Under the pieces are notes generated by a model. The model was not told the DNA's origin. It saw only the letters and a program-made list of their open reading frames with translations, and did no database searches. A program made the translations under genes and the position numbers. From contig NZ_KZ848473.1 in the NCBI RefSeq assembly GCF_003327285.1, forward strand, positions 124,001 to 188,000: DNA of 64,000 nt, read 5' to 3'. This stretch comes from Microbacterium sorbitolivorans (lineage in GTDB: Bacteria; Actinomycetota; Actinomycetes; Actinomycetales; Microbacteriaceae). The stretch's first letter is position 1. Each line of letters starts with the position of its first letter. Positions 8,218 through 18,690 of the stretch are shown here, piece by piece.

Positions 8218-9756
8218 ATGGCCCGTTGGAAGACTGCTGGCATCGTGCTTCTGGCCGGTGCACTCACCCTGGCCGGTTGCTCGGGTGATTCCGGATCCGG
8301 CTCGTCCGGGGGAGCGGATTCGATTCTGAGCATCGGCTCGACGACCGGCCCGCAGTCGTGGGATCCGGCCGACATCGGCGATGCGAACTACAAGCCGTAT
8401 GCACAGGCGGCCTACGACACGCTCATCCTTCGTCAGCCCGATGGCGAGTACGTGCCGATGCTCGCGAAGTCGTGGGAGTTCAGCGACGACAACCGCACCA
8501 TCACGCTCGAGCTGCGCGACGACGTGACCTTCTCCGACGGCGCCGCGTTCAACGCCGAGGCCGTCGTGGCAAACTTCGAGCACTTCTCCTCGGGAACCGG
8601 CCCGCTCAACACTCAGCTCACCGGTCTCGAGTCGGTCGAGGCGACGGGCGAATTCACCGTCACGGCGACCTTCGCCGAGCCGATTCCCGACCTCGTCTAC
8701 AACCTCTCCGACGCGGCCGGCCGCATGGCGAGCCCCGACAGCCTCGACGGCGGCGGCCTCGCGACGGTACCGGTCGGATCCGGCCCCTACGTGATGAGCG
8801 AGACAGACACGGTGCAGGGCTCCGTGTACACGCTCACGGCGCGCGACGACTACTGGAACCCCGATCTGCAGGAGTTCGACGAGGTCGAGTTCCGCGTCTT
8901 CGAAGACGAGTCGGCGCTGTTCAATGCGCTCCGCTCGGGCCAGATCGACGCCGGCAACCTCACGAGCCCCGACACCGTGCAGAACGCGACGGCCGCCGGC
9001 TACACGATCCTGAAGCCCGAGGCCCACATCTCGTGGTTCGGTCTGATCCTCTTCGATCGCGACGGCACCATGGTGCCGGAGCTCGCGGATCCGCGGGTGC
9101 GCGAAGCGCTCGCATGGGCCATCGATCGCGAGACGCTCGCGAGCGTGACGCTCGGCATCGATGACGGCACGATTGACACGCAGATGTTCAACGAGGGTTC
9201 GCCCGCGTGGTCGTCCGAGCTCGCCGACGCCTACCACTACGACGTCGACAAGGCGAAGGCGCTCATGGCCGAGGCCGGCGTCGACGGTTTCACTCTGACG
9301 CTGCCCGCCTCGGGCCTCTTCACCCAGGGCATGATGACCGGCGTTCAGAACAACCTGGCCGAGATCGGCGTCGACGTGGTGTGGGAGGACGTGCCGTCGC
9401 AGGCCTTCATCAGCGACATGCTCGGCGGCAAGTACGCCGCGAGCGTCATGGTGCTCGGTGCTGTGCCGACCGACTGGTCCGTCGTGCAGAACTACCTCAC
9501 CCCGACGTCGGCGTGGAACCCGCTCGGCACGACGAACGACGATCTTCAGGCGCTCATCGACGCGATCCCCGGCGAGACCGACGACGAGCGCGAGGCCTCG
9601 TTCCGCGAGATCAACCAATTCGTCATCGACAACAACTGGTTCCAGCCGTGGTTCTGGGCCGAAGAGAACTTCGCCGTCAACGAAGACACCGTGAAGGTCG
9701 AACTGCAGCTCCAGCAGAACGTGCCGTCGATCTACAACTACTCGCCCGCAGCCTGA
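8218..9756 (+). CDS. ABC transporter solute-binding lipoprotein, family 5 (peptide/oligosaccharide type)
   Basis: 512 residues. A lipoprotein signal peptide ends in LTLAGC with the lipidated Cys at 21, then a Gly/Ser linker. The body is a family 5 (SBP_bac_5) binding protein, with WDPADIGD and KSWEFSDDNRTITLELRDDVTFSDG near residues 40-110 as hallmarks. The family binds oligopeptides, nickel, opines and in some bacteria oligosaccharides. The ATG at 8218 is chosen over an in-frame ATG 75 bp upstream because AAAGGA lies 6 nt before it and it starts the signal peptide. It heads an operon with two permeases, two ATPases and two hydrolase-like genes; given the pectin lyase nearby, a plant-derived oligosaccharide is a possible ligand. 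Confidence 0.9.
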   Translation: MARWKTAGIVLLAGALTLAGCSGDSGSGSSGGADSILSIGSTTGPQSWDPADIGDANYKPYAQAAYDTLILRQPDGEYVPMLAKSWEFSDDNRTITLELRDDVTFSDGAAFNAEAVVANFEHFSSGTGPLNTQLTGLESVEATGEFTVTATFAEPIPDLVYNLSDAAGRMASPDSLDGGGLATVPVGSGPYVMSETDTVQGSVYTLTARDDYWNPDLQEFDEVEFRVFEDESALFNALRSGQIDAGNLTSPDTVQNATAAGYTILKPEAHISWFGLILFDRDGTMVPELADPRVREALAWAIDRETLASVTLGIDDGTIDTQMFNEGSPAWSSELADAYHYDVDKAKALMAEAGVDGFTLTLPASGLFTQGMMTGVQNNLAEIGVDVVWEDVPSQAFISDMLGGKYAASVMVLGAVPTDWSVVQNYLTPTSAWNPLGTTNDDLQALIDAIPGETDDEREASFREINQFVIDNNWFQPWFWAEENFAVNEDTVKVELQLQQNVPSIYNYSPAA

Positions 9757-9760
9757 TCGC

Positions 9761-9792
9761 GCGTGGCCCGGCGCAGCCGTGCCGGGCCACGC
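9761..9792 (+). other. Intercistronic hairpin after the solute-binding protein gene
   Basis: A perfect 12-bp stem (GCGTGGCCCGGC / GCCGGGCCACGC) with an 8-nt loop lies between the binding-protein stop and the permease start, without a T-run. Such hairpins commonly protect the upstream message or partly terminate, giving excess binding protein over permease. Confidence 0.65.
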
Positions 9793-9811
9793 CCTATCCA
9801 CGGAAGCTCAC

Positions 9812-10753
9812 ATGCTGACATTTCTTGCGAAACGAGTCCTCTCGGGGCTCGTCCTGATCGCGCTGATTCCGTCCCTGGCGTTCGTACTCATGCGCGCCGG
9901 ATCCGCCGACGTCGCCCGCCAGATCCTCGGGCAGACGGCCTCGGAAGAGCAGGTCGCTGCGCGCGCCGAGGCGCTCGGCCTCGACCGTCCCCTCCTCACC
10001 CAGTACCTCGATTGGGCGGGCAACGCCCTCCGCGGCGACCTCGGCGTCTCGTGGTTCACGAACGAGCCAGTCTCCCAGGCGATGGCAACGCGCGTGCCCG
10101 CCACGCTGAGCCTCGTCATCGTCACGACGATCGTCGCCGCGATCATTGCTGTCGCGCTCGGCCTCGCCGCCGCCTACTACGGCGGCTGGCTCGATAACGT
10201 GCTCCAGGTCCTCTCGATCGTCGGCTTCGCGTTGCCGGGCTTCTGGCTCGCGCTCATGCTCGTGCTGTGGTTCGCGATCGACAACCCGATCTTCCCGGCG
10301 ACCGGCTACGTCTCGATAACCGACGGCATCGGGGGATGGGCGCGGTCCATCACGCTGCCGGTCACCGCGCTCGCGGTCGGTGCCGTCACGGCGACGGCGC
10401 AGCAGGTGCGCGGCGCCGTGCGCGATGTGCTGCAGCAAGACTGGGTGCGCACGCTCCGGGCCCGCGGGATCTCCCGCGGATCCCTCATCTTCAAGCACGT
10501 GCTCCGGAGCGCGGGCGTCGCGGGCCTGACGGTTCTCGGCCTGCAGTTCATCGGCCTGCTCGGTGGCGCGGTGTTCGTCGAGCGCGTCTTCGCGATTCCC
10601 GGCATGGGCCAGGTGCTCGTCACCTCGACGTCTCAGGGCGACCTGCCCCTCGTGCTGGGCGTCGTGCTGGTGACGACGGTGATCGTCGTCATCGTCAACA
10701 TCGTCATCGACCTCGGGGTCGGCTTCTTCAACCCGAAGGCGCGTCTGTCATGA
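9812..10753 (+). CDS. ABC transporter permease, DppB/OppB type
   Basis: 313 residues, integral membrane. An N-terminal membrane segment (LAKRVLSGLVLIALIPSLAF) is followed by the periplasmic-side segment typical of DppB proteins (EQVAARAEALGLDRPLLTQY, LRGDLGVSW) and five more membrane spans. The coupling loop shows RGAVRDVLQQDWVRTLRARG. The start at ATG 9812 begins this canonical N-terminus; an in-frame ATG 33 bp upstream would fall inside the hairpin. It overlaps the next gene by ATGA. Confidence 0.9.
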   Translation: MLTFLAKRVLSGLVLIALIPSLAFVLMRAGSADVARQILGQTASEEQVAARAEALGLDRPLLTQYLDWAGNALRGDLGVSWFTNEPVSQAMATRVPATLSLVIVTTIVAAIIAVALGLAAAYYGGWLDNVLQVLSIVGFALPGFWLALMLVLWFAIDNPIFPATGYVSITDGIGGWARSITLPVTALAVGAVTATAQQVRGAVRDVLQQDWVRTLRARGISRGSLIFKHVLRSAGVAGLTVLGLQFIGLLGGAVFVERVFAIPGMGQVLVTSTSQGDLPLVLGVVLVTTVIVVIVNIVIDLGVGFFNPKARLS

Positions 10754-12497
10754 GTAGTGAATTCACCGCAGTCCTCCCGACCGGAAAGCCGGCGCGAAAG
10801 CGCGGATCCGTCGTCGTCCGCGCGCTTCGCAACCCCGCCGGGCTCGTCGCCGGCATCGTCATCGCGATCGTGTTTATCGTCGCGATCCTCGCCGACGTCA
10901 TCGCCCCGTACGGCGCACAGGAGAGCGACCTCTCGCGGCTGTTCGAGCACGGCGGCGGCGGCCACCTGCTCGGCACCGACGGCGCCGGGCGCGACGTGCT
11001 CTCGCTGCTGATCTACGGAGCCCGATCATCGCTGATCGGCGCCGCGATCGCGGTGGGCGTCTCGATGCTCGTGGGCATCCCGACGGGCCTCATCGCCGGC
11101 TTCTACGGCCGCTGGTTCGACACGGTCGGCACGTGGATCTCGAGCGCGATCCTCGCGCTTCCCGGCATCGTCGTGTTGCTCGCGTTCCGCGCGTCGGTCA
11201 GCACGTCGATGTGGGCGGCGATGCTCGTCTTCGGTGTGCTGCTCGCGCCGTCGTTCTTCACTCTCGTTCGCGCGGCCGTGCGCTCGGTGCGCAACGAGCT
11301 GTACGTCGACGCGGCGCGGGTCACGGGCGTCTCTGACGCGCGGATCATCTCGCGCCACGTCCTCACGATCGTGCGCGCCCCGATCGTCATCCAGGCGGCC
11401 ATGGTCGCGGCCCTCGGCCTCATGATCCAGGCGGGCCTGGAGTTCCTCGGAATGGGCGACCGCGAGACCGCCAGTTGGGGCCAGTCGCTCAACGAGGGCT
11501 TCCAGAACATCTACCGCGCCGATCATCTCATTCTCTGGCCTGGCCTCGCGCTCGGCGTGACGATCGCGGCGTTCGCGCTCTTCGCCAACGCTCTGCGCGA
11601 CGCGCTCGACGCCGCCGACGCGCCGCGCACTCCGCCGGCGCCGCCCGCGGCGAACAGCGTGGATCCGTCGGTCGTCCCCACCGCCGCCGGCGAGCTGCTG
11701 AGCATCCGCGATCTCCGCGTCGCATACGGATCCGGCGACGACGCATCGGAGGTCGTCCACGGCATCGACATCGATCTCGACGCGGGCAAGGTCGTCGGTC
11801 TCGTCGGCGAATCCGGATCCGGCAAGACGCAGACGGCGCTCGCCGTGCTGGGTCTCCTCCCGGACGGCGGCCACATCACGGGCGGAACGATCTCCATCGA
11901 CGGCCGCGAGACGACGCTCGCACAGCGCGTCGCCATGCTCGGGAGCGACATCGGGTACATCCCGCAGGAGCCGATGAGCAACCTCGACCCGGCGTTCACG
12001 ATCGGCAGCCAGCTCATAGAGCCGCTGCGCCGTCACCTCAAGATCGGCCGCCGCGAGGCGGAGGCTCGCGCGATCGCGCTCCTCGACCGCGTCGGCATTC
12101 CCGATCCGAAGCGCCTCATGCGCTCGTACCCGCACCAGATCTCGGGCGGCATGGCACAGCGCGTGCTGATTGCCGGCGCCGTGGCCTGCGAGCCGCGCCT
12201 CCTGATCGCGGACGAGCCGACGACCGCCCTCGACGTGACGATCCAGGCCGAGATCCTCGATCTGCTGCGCGATCTGCAACAGGAGCGCGGCATGGGCCTG
12301 CTCATCGTCACGCACAACTTCGGCGTCGTCGCCGACATCTGCGACGAGGTCTACGTCATGCAGATGGGCGTGCTCGTCGAGCACCAATCCGCCGGCAACC
12401 TGTTCGCCGACCCCCGGCACGACTACACGAGGGCGCTTCTCGGCGCCTCCCTCGAGGGCGGCCCGTCCCGCCGCCAGCGCGAGAAGGAAGGCCAGCG

Positions 12498-12501
<4 letters not shown>
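10750..12501 (+). CDS. Fused ABC transporter permease (DppC type) and ATPase (DppD type)
   Basis: 583 residues in one frame. Residues about 1-300 form a DppC-type permease (spans from residue 30; HLLGTDGAGRDVLS signature; coupling loop AARVTGVSDARIISRH). After a Pro/Ala-rich linker (about 295-315) comes a full ATPase: Walker A GESGSGKTQ, Q-loop YIPQEP, signature SGGMAQR and Walker B LLIADEPTTALD, then the family's C-terminal region. Permease-ATPase fusions of this kind are usual in actinobacterial peptide-type transporters. It overlaps the preceding and following genes by 4 bp each, so the operon is translationally coupled. Confidence 0.92.
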
Positions 12502-13325
<824 letters not shown>

Positions 13326-13339
13326 AAAGAGGAACCCAC

Positions 13340-14473
13340 ATGCACGAACTCACCGATGGCCTTGTCCGCGGATCCGCCGACGAGGCGCTCGCCGACATCG
13401 TCGAACGCTTCGAGGGATACCTCGCCGCCGACCCCGACTACTCCTTCCAAATGTCGGCGTACGTGGACGGGCGCCTCGCGCTCGACATCAACGGCGGCCC
13501 GCACCTCGGCGCCGAATCGCTCATGGTGCCGTACTCAACCTCCAAGAACTCGCTCGGCCTGTCGCTCGGGCTGCTGATCCAGCAGGGAAAGCTGGATCTC
13601 GACGCGCCGGTGGGCGAGTGGTGGCCCGAATTCGCGACGAACGGTAAAGAGCACGTCACGGGACGGCAGCTGTTCTCGCACCAGGCGGGAGTTCCGGGTA
13701 CCGAGCCCGGCCTGCGCTGGGACGAGCTGCTCGACCACCACCGCGCCGCCGACCGGCTCGCCGAGGCGCGCCCCTTCTGGCGCCCCGGATCCGCCTTCGG
13801 GTACCACGCGATCACGATCGGCAACCTGGTCGACGCGGCCGTGCAACGCTTCGACGGGCGCACGGTCCACGAGTTCTTCGAGCAGGAGATTCGGGGCCCG
13901 CTCGGGGCCGACTTCTACCTCGGCCTCCCGCCCGAGCTCGACGACCGCCTCGTCCCACTGCTACCGATGGTCCCGCCCCTCGGGGAGCGGCCGGAACGCA
14001 CGAGTCACAACCCCATCGGCGACGCGGTCTTCGGCCCCGCGCCGGGCCCCGCCGTCGACCTCGCCCTCTCGGAGGAGTCGTATCGCTTCGGGCACCCCGC
14101 CGGATCCGCCACGGTATCGGCGCGCGGAATCGCGACGGTGCTCGCCGGATCCGTGACCGGCATTGACGGCGCTGCGCCGATTCTCACCGCCGACACCGTC
14201 GCCGTCATCGGCGAGCAGCAGGTTCGCGGCTTCGACGAGGTGCTCTCGCAGCACGACCGCGCGCACGCGATCATCTTCCAGAAGCCGAGCCAGCAGCTCG
14301 CGTTCGGCGGCCCGCGCAGCTTCGGGCACGACGGGGCGATGGGCGCGCTCGGATGCGCCGACCCCACCTCCGGGGTGGCGTTCGGCTATACGGTCGCGCG
14401 CGGCCCGTGGCCCGGTGGCGCGGATCCGCGTGCCGTTCGCGCGGCGCGCGAGATCGGTCAGCGCGGGCTGTGA
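13340..14473 (+). CDS. Serine hydrolase of the class C beta-lactamase/esterase family
   Basis: 377 residues. The S-x-x-K catalytic tetrad is S66-T-S-K69; a Tyr in GYHAITIGN near residue 155 is in place for the second motif. No signal peptide is seen, so it should act in the cytoplasm. Relatives include esterases, D-aminopeptidases and beta-lactamases, so the substrate is open. The ATG at 13340 has AGAGGA 8 nt upstream and is preferred to the GTG at 13322. It sits 14 bp after the ABC ATPase gene and overlaps the next, so it probably works on the imported compound, for example by removing an ester group or peptide bond. Confidence 0.85.
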   Translation: MHELTDGLVRGSADEALADIVERFEGYLAADPDYSFQMSAYVDGRLALDINGGPHLGAESLMVPYSTSKNSLGLSLGLLIQQGKLDLDAPVGEWWPEFATNGKEHVTGRQLFSHQAGVPGTEPGLRWDELLDHHRAADRLAEARPFWRPGSAFGYHAITIGNLVDAAVQRFDGRTVHEFFEQEIRGPLGADFYLGLPPELDDRLVPLLPMVPPLGERPERTSHNPIGDAVFGPAPGPAVDLALSEESYRFGHPAGSATVSARGIATVLAGSVTGIDGAAPILTADTVAVIGEQQVRGFDEVLSQHDRAHAIIFQKPSQQLAFGGPRSFGHDGAMGALGCADPTSGVAFGYTVARGPWPGGADPRAVRAAREIGQRGL

Positions 14474-15900
14474 CGCATTACGACCCGAACGCACGGCCGC
14501 GCGTCATCGTGACGACGGATCCGGAGCTCGACGACCTCAACTCGATGCTGCGGCTCGTGCTGTACAGCAACGAGATCGACATCGCGGCGCTGGTGTATTC
14601 GTCGAGCCAGTTCCATCACGCAGGCAGCGCCGATCTCGGGATCGCGCCCCACCGCTGGCCGGCGCCCGGCGACCGCATGCACATCGACATCGCGGTCGAC
14701 GCGTACGAGAAGGCGTATGCGAACCTCGTCCGCCACGACGCGCGGTACCCGGATCCGCAGGACCTTCGCGCGCTCGTGCGCGTCGGTAACGTCGTCGACG
14801 TCGGCGACGTGAGCGCGCCGACTCCCGGATCCGACCTCGTCCGCGACGTGCTCTTGGGCGACGCCCCCGGCAAGGTCTTCGCCGAGGCGTGGGGCGGGAC
14901 AAACACGATTGCCCGGGCGCTGATGTCGATCGAAGAGGAGTTCGCCGGCACCGATCGGTGGCGCGAGATCTACGAGCTCATCACGCGCCGCACCGTGATC
15001 ACGGCCTTCGCGGAACAGGATCCGACCTTCGCGGAGTACATCCGGCCGCACTGGCCGGAGCTCGAGTTCCGCGATGTCGCAACCGTGGCGTGGGGGTACT
15101 TCGCCTTCGCGGTGGTGTCGGACGAGGACCGCGAGTACTTGTCGCCGGACTGGATGCGCGAGAACATCACGGGCGTCGGCCCGATCGGCGCCGAGTATCG
15201 CGTGTGGGGCGACGGCAAGCAGATGGCCGCCAGCTTCGACGAGGAGGACTACTTCGGCATCGCTGACGCGACCGAAGGGGAGCTGGCGAGGCTCGGGTAC
15301 CGCGTGTGGTGCCCCGTCCAGCCCGCCGGATCCTGGCTCTCCGAGGGTGACACCTCGACGTTCGCGATGCACATCGATAACGGCCTGCGCAATTGGCGGG
15401 ATCCGTCGTTCGGCGGGTGGGGCGGGCGCCAGGTGCGCGACGACGCGGATCCGTACCGCTGGCGCAGCGTGGGGGACTGGGGTCTCCAGACCGAGGGACC
15501 GGTCGTCGATCGAGGCGAGGCGGCGCAGTGGTTCGGCGCCTACCAGCGCGACCTCGCGGCCCGCCTGCGCTGGAGCGTGACCGACACCTTCGAGGGCGCG
15601 AACCACGCGCCGCGCGTCATTCCGCGTGGGGGTCTCGCTCTCGCGGCGTCGCCGGGGGAGTCGCTCGCGCTCGCGTTCGATGTCGAGGATCCGGACGGCG
15701 ACGCGGTTGAGGTGCGCGCCTGGATCGACGCCGGCCCGTCGACGGCGACGGCCGAGGTGTCGGCATCGCCAGACGGCGTCCGCGTGCGGGTATCGCCCGA
15801 CGCGCTCGCCGCCGACGTGATCCACGTGCTCGTTGAGGCACAGGACGACGGCGCGCCGCGCCTCTCGGGGTATGCGAGGTACGTGCTGACGGTGGGGTGA
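14470..15900 (+). CDS. DUF1593 protein, nucleoside-hydrolase-like with C-terminal Ig-like domain
   Basis: 476 residues. The N-terminal domain begins VIVTTDPELDDLNSMLRLVLYS; the acidic cluster at D17/E19/D21/D22 recalls the calcium site of nucleoside hydrolases. The C-terminal part (about 395-476) is a small beta domain with ALAFDVEDPDGD, as in the Sde182-type two-domain proteins found near plant-polysaccharide enzymes. No signal peptide is seen. The GTG at 14470 overlaps the previous stop (GTGA), ensuring coupling; no better start is near. Function is not established; the context suggests a glycosidic bond is cleaved. Confidence 0.78.
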   Translation: MTHYDPNARPRVIVTTDPELDDLNSMLRLVLYSNEIDIAALVYSSSQFHHAGSADLGIAPHRWPAPGDRMHIDIAVDAYEKAYANLVRHDARYPDPQDLRALVRVGNVVDVGDVSAPTPGSDLVRDVLLGDAPGKVFAEAWGGTNTIARALMSIEEEFAGTDRWREIYELITRRTVITAFAEQDPTFAEYIRPHWPELEFRDVATVAWGYFAFAVVSDEDREYLSPDWMRENITGVGPIGAEYRVWGDGKQMAASFDEEDYFGIADATEGELARLGYRVWCPVQPAGSWLSEGDTSTFAMHIDNGLRNWRDPSFGGWGGRQVRDDADPYRWRSVGDWGLQTEGPVVDRGEAAQWFGAYQRDLAARLRWSVTDTFEGANHAPRVIPRGGLALAASPGESLALAFDVEDPDGDAVEVRAWIDAGPSTATAEVSASPDGVRVRVSPDALAADVIHVLVEAQDDGAPRLSGYARYVLTVG

Positions 15901-15905
15901 GGGGC

Positions 15906-15932
15906 GCGGCGCCGGAACGGATCCGGCGCCGC
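15906..15932. terminator. Hairpin between the convergent DUF1593 and PL11 genes
   Basis: An 11-bp perfect stem (GCGGCGCCGGA / TCCGGCGCCGC) with a 5-nt loop follows the DUF1593 stop by 5 bp. No clear T-run follows, so it may slow or stabilise rather than terminate fully. Confidence 0.55.
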
Positions 15933-15936
15933 ACGC

Positions 15937-15976
15937 CTCACTGTTTCGTTGCGGTGCTCACTGTTTAGTTACGGTG
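15937..15976. repeat. 20-bp tandem duplication at the 3' end of the PL11 gene
   Basis: Two near-identical 20-bp units (15937-15956 and 15957-15976) begin CTCACTGTTT. One holds the last codons and stop of the minus-strand PL11 gene; the copy downstream has GAA where the stop TAA would be. It is a local duplication of the gene's end. Confidence 0.7.
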
Positions 15977-18472
15977 CGACCCCGCCTGGAAGCTGTACTC
16001 CCAGGTCGCGTCGCCCTCGGTGCGGAACCACGGATCCGCGACCGCGGTGACCCCGACGGACCACTTTTCGCGGTGGAAACCGGGCTCGACCGGCTCGCCG
16101 TCGACGTAGTAGGTGACGTGCTCGGTGTCGGGGATGACGTAGCCGTCCTGGCCGCGGCCGGGCTTTTCGACGAACTGCGGCGCCTCGGCGGTGACGGGCG
16201 TCGTGTAGACCGGCACGTCCGAGTAGTCGATGTCGCTCGCGAGCATGTAGCTCGTGTAGCTCGGCTGGTTGTATGCGGTGTTCTGGCGGGCGACCTCGAC
16301 GCGGTACTGCGGGTCGTGCATGAGGGTCGTCAGCTTGCGGTCGGTGACGTCTGTCGCCGTGTAGATGCGGATCTCGGTGCTATCGGTGTCGCGCACGAGG
16401 AGCTCCTCGCGCCAGTCGCCGAAGACGTCGGCGACGAGCGACGGGTTGCCCTTCGTGCCGTTGTTCGTACTCGTGCCGGCGACGTCGAGCAGCACGTTGC
16501 CGCGGCCGTCCTGGATGCTGACGGGGGATCCCTCGCCGCCCGCGACGAGCTGGGTCGTCATATCGCCGGTCCAGCGGATCGACATGTTGGTGCCCGCGGT
16601 GTAGCCGCCGAAGTCGGGGCCGGGCCAGTACTCGAGCCCCGGGTTCTCGGGATTAATGTCGCCGACCATGCCGCGGCCGGTGTCGCGGCCCGAGTAGGCG
16701 CCGTCGATGAGCACACCCGTCGCGGCGTCGCGCAGCGCCCAGCCGTAGGGAGCCCATACGCCGCCCTCGTGAACCGAGTAGATCTCGAGTCCCGGGCGAT
16801 CGGGGAGGATGTCGGTCACGTGCATCGCGTCGCCGTGGCCGAGCTTCGCGTAGGCGCCGGGATCGGCGCTCTGCTCGGGCAGCGTGTCCCACGAGCTGTA
16901 GAGCAGCGATCCGTCGTCGTCGACGGTGGCGGATCCGTAGACGATTTCGTGCTTGCCGTCGCCATCGACGTCGGCGGCCGACAGCGAGTGGAAGCCCTGC
17001 CCGGCGAGCGTGCCGAGTTCCGGATCCGAACCGACGCCGCCGTGCGGGCCGTCGTTGAACGGGTTCGACATCGCGACGTGGCCGCTATCGGCGACCCACC
17101 GCGTGGTGAGGTCGGTGCCGTCCCAGTCGTACGCGGCGATGACCGCGCGGGTGTAATAGCCGCGCGCGAAGATCGCCGACGTCGAGTGACCGTCGAGGTT
17201 CGCGACGCCCGCGAGGAAGCGGTCGACGCGGTTGCCCGGCTCGATGCGCGCCATCGCGTAGTCGCCCCACAGCAGGCCGTCGTCGCCGCGCTCGGGCGTG
17301 TAGTCGACGGTGTCGAGCTCGGCCCCGGTTTCGCCGTCGAACACCGTCAGGTATTCGGGGCCGTCGACGATGAAGCCCTCGAACTCGCGCAGCTTGTTGT
17401 TGCCGCTGCGGCCCGGCGCCCAGACGCCGATGAAGTAGTCGGCGAGCTCGGCCGCGTCGCTCTCGGAGAGCGGGTAGTCGTAGCGGTCGTCGATGCCGAG
17501 CGCCGCCTCGACGGTCGCGGGCCACTGGCCCGAGCGCACCTCCTCGCGATCGGCCCAGCCCGCGAAGATGCCAGCGAGGTGATCGGCGTAGCCATCGGCC
17601 GAGAGGCGGTAATCGTCGTGGTTCGTGACGCCGGCCGCGACGTCGTCGGCGGGCAGGGTGATGGGCGAGGTCTGCCCGTTCGACGTGACGGTCGTGCCCG
17701 GAGCCGTCTTCATCATGATCTCGGCCTTGCCGTCGCCGTCGAAGTCTTTAACCATGAACTGCGTGTAGTGGGCGCCCGAGCGCACGTTAACGCCCAGGTC
17801 GATGCGGTGCAGCAGCGTGCCGTCGGCCTCGTAGGTGTCGATGATTGTGGATCCGGTGTACCCGCGCTGCGAGACGTCCTTCGCGTTCGACGGATACCAC
17901 TTGACGACGTACTCGTACTCGCCGTCGCCATCGACGTCGGCGACCGACATGTCGTTGGCGGCATACGTGTACTCCTCGCCCTCGGGGAAGAGTACGCCGG
18001 CGGGCATGCGCCCGCCCTCGGGCTTCTGGATCGGGATCGACGCGTACTGCCCGCCCCACGGCGTTACGGCCGCGCTCTGCTCGAGCTCGACGCCGTTGAC
18101 CATCGCGGCGACGGTGTAGCGCGAGTCGGCTGCGCCGGTCTCGTCGAGGTAGTTGGTGCTGTCGGTGATCGTGGCGATCTTCTCGCCGTCGCGGTAGAGC
18201 GCGAAGTCGGCGCCCGTCATGCCCTCGTTGGTGCTGCCGGTCGTCTCGCTGCCGAGCAGCCGCCAGCTGACGAACACGCCGTCGCCGGTCGTCGCGGCGA
18301 CGAGCCCGCGGTCGAGGTTCTTCTCGAATTGCGCGGGGATCTCGAGGGAGGTGACCCCCGGATCCGCCTGCGCGGCGCTCGCGATACCCGGCAGCGCGAC
18401 GGCGAGCGAGGCCGCCACCGCGCACGCGCCGAGGCGCGTCGCGCGCCTGGTCCAGAATGTCGAATTCCTCAT
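15965..18472 (-). CDS. Secreted rhamnogalacturonan lyase, polysaccharide lyase family 11
   Basis: 835 residues. A signal peptide with a twin Arg (TRRATRLGA) and a hydrophobic core ends at ASA-AQA near residue 35, so export is likely. The mature protein starts with a fibronectin-like module and continues as an eight-bladed PL11 propeller, with repeated calcium-binding DxDGDGxxE loops (VADVDGDGEYEYV, VKDFDGDGKAEI, AADVDGDGKHEIV) and the EGGVWAPYGWALRD and QNTAYNQPSYTSY segments. The family cleaves the rhamnogalacturonan I backbone of pectin by elimination. The start has GGAGA 5 nt upstream. It lies convergent to the transporter operon. Two LacI-type half-symmetric sites lie 80-120 bp upstream. 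Confidence 0.92.
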   Translation of the reverse strand: MRNSTFWTRRATRLGACAVAASLAVALPGIASAAQADPGVTSLEIPAQFEKNLDRGLVAATTGDGVFVSWRLLGSETTGSTNEGMTGADFALYRDGEKIATITDSTNYLDETGAADSRYTVAAMVNGVELEQSAAVTPWGGQYASIPIQKPEGGRMPAGVLFPEGEEYTYAANDMSVADVDGDGEYEYVVKWYPSNAKDVSQRGYTGSTIIDTYEADGTLLHRIDLGVNVRSGAHYTQFMVKDFDGDGKAEIMMKTAPGTTVTSNGQTSPITLPADDVAAGVTNHDDYRLSADGYADHLAGIFAGWADREEVRSGQWPATVEAALGIDDRYDYPLSESDAAELADYFIGVWAPGRSGNNKLREFEGFIVDGPEYLTVFDGETGAELDTVDYTPERGDDGLLWGDYAMARIEPGNRVDRFLAGVANLDGHSTSAIFARGYYTRAVIAAYDWDGTDLTTRWVADSGHVAMSNPFNDGPHGGVGSDPELGTLAGQGFHSLSAADVDGDGKHEIVYGSATVDDDGSLLYSSWDTLPEQSADPGAYAKLGHGDAMHVTDILPDRPGLEIYSVHEGGVWAPYGWALRDAATGVLIDGAYSGRDTGRGMVGDINPENPGLEYWPGPDFGGYTAGTNMSIRWTGDMTTQLVAGGEGSPVSIQDGRGNVLLDVAGTSTNNGTKGNPSLVADVFGDWREELLVRDTDSTEIRIYTATDVTDRKLTTLMHDPQYRVEVARQNTAYNQPSYTSYMLASDIDYSDVPVYTTPVTAEAPQFVEKPGRGQDGYVIPDTEHVTYYVDGEPVEPGFHREKWSVGVTAVADPWFRTEGDATWEYSFQAGSHRN

Positions 18473-18551
18473 CGAATCTCCGTTCAGTCTGCCCCGGCGG
18501 CATCGCCGGGCGTCGTCGCGCGCGGTCCGGCAGGCGCCGCTCGCACGCTTT

Positions 18552-18563
18552 TGGAACGTTACA
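18552..18563. promoter_or_regulatory. LacI-type operator candidate upstream of PL11
   Basis: TGGAACGTTACA has the central AACGTT with near-symmetric flanks, like the operators of LacI-family sugar regulators. It lies 80 bp upstream of the PL11 start. No LacI gene is in the window. Confidence 0.45.
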
Positions 18564-18580
18564 AGACCCGGATGCGCCGG

Positions 18581-18592
18581 GCAACCGCTTAC
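18581..18592. promoter_or_regulatory. Second LacI-type operator candidate upstream of PL11
   Basis: GCAACCGCTTAC fits the LacI-family pattern G-N-AA-N-CG-N-TT-N-C exactly. It lies 18 bp beyond the first site, in the gap shared with the divergent gene at 18691. Confidence 0.5.
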
Positions 18593-18678
18593 CCCCGCGA
18601 GATCGCACTCTTTTCTCGACGGGATCCGCAATATTCTTTCGCTCGAAAACCCGCGCCACGGCCTCGCCCGCGCCGTGT

Positions 18679-18684
18679 CATGAT
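18679..18684 (+). promoter_or_regulatory. -10-like box of the WGR-like gene, leaderless
   Basis: CATGAT ends 6 nt before the ATG at 18691. It is one of the leaderless-type starts of the window; the match to TATAAT is 4 of 6. Confidence 0.4.
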
Positions 18685-18690
18685 GGCCGC

